DNA from: VRUE01 sp035554595
GTDB taxonomy: Bacteria; Actinomycetota; Thermoleophilia; Solirubrobacterales; 70-9
Reading direction: 5' to 3'
Assembly (NCBI GenBank): GCA_035554595.1
Contig: DATMIH010000140.1
Location: 1-5,327 of the forward strand
Length of the DNA stretch: 5,327 nt
The position numbers were made by a program, and so were the translations under genes. The notes under the pieces were generated by a model. It did not search any database. It was not told the origin of the DNA and saw only the letters and a list, made by a program, of their open reading frames with translations. Positions 1 through 3,351 of the stretch are shown here, piece by piece; the stretch's first letter is position 1; every line of letters begins with the position of its first letter.

Positions 1-845
1 GGGGCGAGGACGAAGAGGACGTGGGTGCGGGCGATCAGGTAGACGCCGGCGGTGACCATGGTCGCGGCGTGGATCAGCGAGGAGACCGGGGTGGGGCCCT
101 CCATCGCGTCGGGCAGCCAGGTGTGGAAGGGCAGCTGCGCCGACTTGGCGAAGGCGCCGACGAGGAGCAGCAGACAGATCGCCGTCACCGTCCACTCGTT
201 GGTGTGGAAGACATGGGGCGCCTTGGCGAAGACCTCGCTGTATTCGAAGGTCCCCAGTTCGCGGAAGATCAGGAAGGCGGCAAGGACCAGGCCGATGTCG
301 CCGACGACGTTGATCACGAAGGCCTTCATCCCGGCCCGCGTCGCGGTGGTGCGCCGATACCAGAAGCTGATCAGCGCGTAGGAGGCGAAGCCGACGAAGG
401 CCCACCCGACGATCAGCAGCACGAAGTTGCCGGCGAGGACGAGCAGCAACATCGAGAAGACGAAGAAGTTGAGGTAGCTGAAGAAGCGGTGGTAGCCCTC
501 GTCTGACTGCATGTAGCCGAACGAGTAGAGGTGGATCAGGGTCGAGACCCCGGTGACGATCAGGACCATGAAGACCGAGAGCGGGTCGACGAAGATGCCG
601 AGCTTGATGTCGAGCCCGGCGACCGACGCGTAGTCCCAGAGCGCGGAGGCGTGGTGGCGGGCGTCCGGGTGCTCGCCGAGCAGGCTGATCAGCGCCGCGA
701 TCCCGCAGACGAACGCAAGCCCGATCGCAGCCGTGCCGATTGCCCCGGCCGCCTTAGACGGCAGCAGCTTGAAACCGAGTGCGATCGTGATCGACCCCAA
801 CAGCGGAAAGAGGAGGACCAGCCAGGCCCAAGCGGTGGCGCTCAC
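1..845 (-). CDS. nuoL: NADH-quinone oxidoreductase subunit L (NuoL), 3'-truncated by the window
   Basis: This is the distal antiporter-like proton-pumping subunit of complex I. Only the first 281 residues lie in the window (family usually 600 or more), and the frame is open to the edge. The start is GTG at 845, overlapping the nuoK TGA, with GAGGGAG 8 nt upstream. Family landmarks are GIFVDPLSVFMVLIVTGVS (83-101), HLYSFGYM, MKAFVINVVGDIGLV (K174, D183), then AKSAQLPFHTWLPDAMEGPT (K234) followed by PVSSLIHAATMVTAGVYLIAR. These include the discontinuous-helix lysine and the HAATMVTAGVYL stretch that define NuoL. One conserved position differs: GWE, whose glutamate (E144 in E. coli) partners the TM7 lysine, reads GWA here (A149). 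The following AFVGFASYALI still aligns, so the reading frame is intact. Confidence 0.97.
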   Translation of the reverse strand, partial: MSATAWAWLVLLFPLLGSITIALGFKLLPSKAAGAIGTAAIGLAFVCGIAALISLLGEHPDARHHASALWDYASVAGLDIKLGIFVDPLSVFMVLIVTGVSTLIHLYSFGYMQSDEGYHRFFSYLNFFVFSMLLLVLAGNFVLLIVGWAFVGFASYALISFWYRRTTATRAGMKAFVINVVGDIGLVLAAFLIFRELGTFEYSEVFAKAPHVFHTNEWTVTAICLLLLVGAFAKSAQLPFHTWLPDAMEGPTPVSSLIHAATMVTAGVYLIARTHVLFVLA

Positions 846-1141
846 CCTCGAAGCTCCCTCAGCGCGTCGACATCAAGCGGCAGCTTGCGTCGGAAGATCG
901 CCACGATCAGGCCGAGCCCGACGACTACCTCGCAGGCCGCTACAACCATCACGACGATCGCGAATATCTGCCCTTGCTGGTTGCCGACCATCCTGCTGAA
1001 CGCGACCAGCGCCAGATTCCCGGCGTTGAGCATCAGCTCGAGGCAGAGCAGGATGACCACGGGACTCCTGCGGATCAGAATCCCCATCGCTCCCACCGCG
1101 AACAGCAAGCTCGAGAGCACGATGTACCACTCGATGTTCAC
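842..1141 (-). CDS. nuoK: NADH-quinone oxidoreductase subunit K (NuoK)
   Basis: This is a small membrane subunit of the proton-translocating arm, related to MnhC/MrpC antiporter subunits. It is 99 residues, the standard length, with three hydrophobic helices. The two membrane-buried glutamates known to be critical in E. coli (E36, E72) are present as E35 in LLCLELMLNAGN and E71 in AACEVVVGLGL. The GTG start at 1141 overlaps the nuoJ stop as GTGA. No good Shine-Dalgarno is visible (only GGCGGTG-like bases), so translation probably depends on coupling to nuoJ. The palindromic element R1 ends about 20 nt upstream of this start, so its hairpin in mRNA could affect re-initiation (inference). The TGA stop overlaps the nuoL start in the same way. 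Confidence 0.96.
   Translation of the reverse strand: MNIEWYIVLSSLLFAVGAMGILIRRSPVVILLCLELMLNAGNLALVAFSRMVGNQQGQIFAIVVMVVAACEVVVGLGLIVAIFRRKLPLDVDALRELRG
854..860 (-). promoter_or_regulatory. Shine-Dalgarno of nuoL
   Basis: GAGGGAG on the minus strand lies 8 nt before the GTG at 845, inside the nuoK 3' end. It supports the GTGA-overlap start of nuoL. Confidence 0.65.
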
Positions 1142-1749
1142 GACGGGACACCGCCAGCGTGAGAGGGGGCTGCGGTGGGGTCCTCAGAACACTCAAGCGA
1201 GGCTCCTGCCGAGCGTTCTGAGGAACCCACCGCAGCCCCCTCTGAGGACTTGCTGCGGCCCGCGAGAACCACGGCGCCGACGGCTGCGAGAAGCAGCAGG
1301 ATCGACGAAGCCTCGAAGGGGATCAGGAACCTTTCGAGCAGCAGGCGGCCGATTGCTGCCGGGTCGCCGAAGCCCGGGTTGACGTCGGGGCCGTGAGTTC
1401 CGAGGGCCAGCAGCGAGGAGGCGAGCACGGCGACGGAGAGCTCGATGAAGAGCGCGACGCCGAGCAGGGGCGCCAGGAAACGCTGGCCGGGGATCGGCTC
1501 CCAGGCCGACTCGGTGTCGCCGCCTACATAGGCGACGACGAAGACGTAGAGGACCATCACGGCGCCGGCGTAGACGACGACCTGGGCGGCGGCGACGAAG
1601 GCCGAGGTCAGCAGCAGGAAGAGGACGGCGAGCGAGAAGAGGTGGACGATCAGGGCCAGCACGCCGTAGAAGGGGTTGCGCATGGCGACGACGCCGACCG
1701 CGCCGCCGAGGGCGCCGATTGCCGCCAGGAAGAAGAGAACGGCTTCCAT
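1138..1749 (-). CDS. nuoJ: NADH-quinone oxidoreductase subunit J (NuoJ) with a repeat-derived C-terminal tail
   Basis: This is a membrane-arm subunit of complex I that lies between NuoH and the antiporter-like subunits. The 203 residues start at ATG 1749, immediately after the nuoI TAG, with GAGGG 7 nt upstream. Five hydrophobic segments are visible, at about 2-23, 27-47, 50-75, 91-115 and 142-164. The third holds QVVVYAGAVMVLYVFVV, matching the family's conserved YxGAxMVL helix with its pi-bulge region. After the last helix, residues 169-196 are encoded entirely by the palindromic element R1 and include RSAGASLEC (179-187); only seven residues follow before TGA. The tail is therefore probably an acquired extension exposed at the membrane surface and not part of the core fold. 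The stop overlaps the nuoK GTG as GTGA. Confidence 0.95.
   Translation of the reverse strand: MEAVLFFLAAIGALGGAVGVVAMRNPFYGVLALIVHLFSLAVLFLLLTSAFVAAAQVVVYAGAVMVLYVFVVAYVGGDTESAWEPIPGQRFLAPLLGVALFIELSVAVLASSLLALGTHGPDVNPGFGDPAAIGRLLLERFLIPFEASSILLLLAAVGAVVLAGRSKSSEGAAVGSSERSAGASLECSEDPTAAPSHAGGVPS
1162..1243. repeat. R1: palindromic element in the nuoJ 3' end, sharing its core with R2
   Basis: This is an inverted repeat with arms 1162-1194 and 1211-1243: 33 pairs with two mismatches (1180/1225 and 1191/1214) around a 16-nt loop, aagcgaggctcctgcc. Positions 1188-1217 are identical base for base to 3680-3709 in R2. On the coding strand the element is fully in frame in nuoJ and encodes residues 169-196, including RSAGASLEC, with no stop. 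It sits just after the last transmembrane helix and about 20 nt before the nuoK start. No T-run follows the hairpin, and essential operon genes lie downstream, so it is not a plain intrinsic terminator. Origin and function are unknown. Confidence 0.9.
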
Positions 1750-2292
1750 CTATTCGCCCTCTGCCCGCAGCGGAGTGCGCTCGATTGGCTCGGCGAGCAG
1801 CATCTCCTTGGTAAAGATCAGATTCTCGCGGTCGTAGTCGGCCATCTCGTAGTCGTGGCCCATCGTGATCGCGTCGAAGGGGCAGGCGATCTCGCAGTAG
1901 CCGCAGAAGATGCAGCGCGAGATGTTGATCTCATAGATCGCGGCGAAGCGCTCGCCGGCCGAGACGCGGTCACCGGGAATGTTCTCGGCGGCGACGACGC
2001 GGATGCAGTCGGCCGGGCAGGCGGCGGCGCAGAGCGAGCAGCCGACGCACTTCTCGAGTCCGGTGTCCTCGAACTTGTGCAGCTTGTGGCGACCGCGGAA
2101 GCGCGGGTAGACGGGCGTCTTCTCCTCGGGGTACTCGATCGTCATCGGCCCCTCGATCAGCCGTGCCATCGTCGTCTTCAGCCCGCGCAGGGTCTCGCCG
2201 AAGGCGCGGTAGGCACCGCCGACTCCGCCTGGCTCGGGCCCGCGCTGGACCTCGACCACGTCCTGGTCCTTCAGATACGGGAACTCAGCCAC
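1750..2292 (-). CDS. nuoI: NADH-quinone oxidoreductase subunit I (NuoI), 2x[4Fe-4S] ferredoxin-like
   Basis: This is the peripheral-arm subunit carrying clusters N6a and N6b, which pass electrons towards cluster N2 and quinone. Two ferredoxin motifs are intact: CVGCSLCAAACP (cysteines 82, 85, 88, 92, counting from the start used here) and CIFCGYCEIACP (127, 130, 133, 137). Each is followed by a short hydrophobic continuation (ADCI, FDAI). The family segment YPRFRGRHKL precedes the first motif. Length is 180 residues, typical for the family. Start choice: GTG AAC GTG lies at 2298-2290. A strong TGGAGGT ends at 2299, directly against the first GTG but 6 nt from the second, so I favour GTG at 2292; a start at 2298 would add only two residues. 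The TAG stop directly abuts the nuoJ ATG. Function is certain; the start is likely. Confidence 0.95.
   Translation of the reverse strand: MAEFPYLKDQDVVEVQRGPEPGGVGGAYRAFGETLRGLKTTMARLIEGPMTIEYPEEKTPVYPRFRGRHKLHKFEDTGLEKCVGCSLCAAACPADCIRVVAAENIPGDRVSAGERFAAIYEINISRCIFCGYCEIACPFDAITMGHDYEMADYDRENLIFTKEMLLAEPIERTPLRAEGE
1757..1761 (-). promoter_or_regulatory. Shine-Dalgarno of nuoJ
   Basis: GAGGG lies within the last codons of nuoI, 7 nt before the nuoJ ATG at 1749. It fits a start that directly abuts the nuoI stop. Confidence 0.6.
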
Positions 2293-2298
2293 GTTCAC

Positions 2299-2305
2299 AC
2301 CTCCA
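2299..2305 (-). promoter_or_regulatory. Shine-Dalgarno of nuoI, deciding the start
   Basis: TGGAGGT on the minus strand is a strong ribosome-binding match. It touches the GTG at 2298 with no spacer but lies 6 nt before the GTG at 2292, which supports the latter as the start. Confidence 0.75.
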
Positions 2306-2350
2306 GGTGCAACGTTTTACGGTTTTGAGAGAGACACAACGCGTTGCACC
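2306..2350. promoter_or_regulatory. Inverted repeat in the nuoH-nuoI gap
   Basis: The only real intergenic gap in the window holds a 9-bp perfect inverted repeat, ggtgcaacg (2306-2314) and cgttgcacc (2342-2350), with a 27-nt spacer that is unusually A/T-rich for this DNA. The right arm overlaps a 10-bp perfect palindrome, caacgcgttg (2337-2346), which looks like a dimeric regulator site. On the transcribed strand the structure ends one base before the nuoI Shine-Dalgarno. It could be an mRNA hairpin tuning nuoI translation, an internal operator/promoter, or a processing site. The pairing is seen directly; the role is inferred. Confidence 0.45.
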
Positions 2351-2352
2351 CG

Positions 2353-3351
2353 TCACGTGGTCACCACCAGGATCGCGGTGACCAGGACGTTCAGCGTCGC
2401 CAGTGGCAGCAGTACCTTCCAGCCGAGGCTCATCAGCTGGTCGTAGCGCAGGCGCGGCAGCGTCGCCCGCACCCAGATGAAGATGAGGACGAGGCCGAGC
2501 ATCTTGGCCAGCATCCAGATCGGGTCGAGCCAGCCCGGGCCGGGGCCCATCCAGCCGCCGAGGAACATCGCTGAGGCGACGCCGCAGACGACCAGGATCT
2601 CCATGTATTCGACCAAGAGGAAGCTGCCGAAGCGCATGCCGCCGTACTCGGTCATGAAGCCCTGGACGAGTTCGGCGTCGGCCTCGGGCATGTCGAACGG
2701 GGTGCGATTGGTCTCAGCGAAGCCGGCCAGCATGAAGATCAGGAAGCCGACGAACTGGGGGACGATGAACCAGATCGTGCCCTGGGCTTCGACGATGTCG
2801 ACCAGCGAGAGCGAGCCGCCCATCATGATCACGCCGAGCAGGGCGAGGCCCATCGAGACCTCGTAGGAGATCAGCTGGGCGGCGCCGCGCATTGCCCCGA
2901 GCAGGCTGTACTTGGAGCCCGAGGACCAGCCGCCGAGCAGCAGGCCGTAGAAGGCGATCGAGCCGACCGCGAAGAAGTAGAGGATGCCGATCGGGACGTC
3001 GATCCCGTAGAGGCCGACGCCGTCCTGGACATTGCCCCACGGGATGATCGCCAGGGCGAGGACGCCGGAGAGGACCGGCAGCAGCGGGCCGAGGATGAAC
3101 AGCGTGCCGATCGCGTTGGCCGGGCGGAAGGCCTCCTTGGAGAGCAGCTTGCCGACGTCAGCGAGCGGCTGCATCAGGCCGAAGGGACCGACCCGGTTGG
3201 GGCCGTAGCGATGCTGGAAGCGGCCGATCAGCTTGCGCTCCAGGACCGTCATCAGCGGCAGGATGCCGAAGATGACGCCGAAGATGACGAGGCTCTTGAC
3301 CACCATGATCCAGGTGGCTTCGACGAACTGGGTGTCGGCGAGGGTGATCAC
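2353..3351 (-). CDS. nuoH: NADH-quinone oxidoreductase subunit H (NuoH)
   Basis: This is the membrane subunit that joins the peripheral and membrane arms and helps form the quinone chamber. From GTG at 3351 it is 332 residues, a normal length. Family motifs appear in order: LERKLIGRFQHRYGPNRVGP (about residues 37-56), then QPLADVGKLLSKEAF, then ISYEVSMGLALLG. Next come AETNRTPFDMPEADAELVQG (about 206-226) with TEYGGMRFG just after, and RATLPRLRYDQLMSLGWK near the C-terminus. About eight hydrophobic segments separate them. The frame stays open upstream to 3684, but that extension lies inside nuoG and reads as arginine/proline-rich shadow. I chose the GTG that overlaps the nuoG TGA (GTGA), which implies translational coupling; only a weak GAGAAGA lies upstream. 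ATG at 3306 is an alternative but would remove the N-terminal 15 residues. A 54-60 bp gap follows before nuoI. Confidence 0.96.
   Translation of the reverse strand: MITLADTQFVEATWIMVVKSLVIFGVIFGILPLMTVLERKLIGRFQHRYGPNRVGPFGLMQPLADVGKLLSKEAFRPANAIGTLFILGPLLPVLSGVLALAIIPWGNVQDGVGLYGIDVPIGILYFFAVGSIAFYGLLLGGWSSGSKYSLLGAMRGAAQLISYEVSMGLALLGVIMMGGSLSLVDIVEAQGTIWFIVPQFVGFLIFMLAGFAETNRTPFDMPEADAELVQGFMTEYGGMRFGSFLLVEYMEILVVCGVASAMFLGGWMGPGPGWLDPIWMLAKMLGLVLIFIWVRATLPRLRYDQLMSLGWKVLLPLATLNVLVTAILVVTT

Noticed and set aside
1162..1243. R1 as an intrinsic transcription terminator
   Set aside because: There is no T-tract on the transcribed side, the hairpin is inside the nuoJ coding sequence, and nuoK and nuoL continue directly downstream.
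531..1382. Plus-strand open frame of about 283 codons opposite nuoL, nuoK and nuoJ
   Set aside because: Its composition is shadow-like and it lies entirely over conserved genes on the other strand.
2296..2298. GTG at 2298 as the nuoI start
   Set aside because: It directly touches the Shine-Dalgarno with no spacer; the next in-frame GTG at 2292 has a 6-nt spacer. The choice changes only two residues.
1393..2328. Long plus-strand open frame of about 311 codons opposite nuoJ and nuoI
   Set aside because: It is antisense to two clear complex I genes, has low-complexity Asp/Glu/Gly/Arg-rich composition typical of shadow frames in high-G+C DNA, and shows no recognisable domain.
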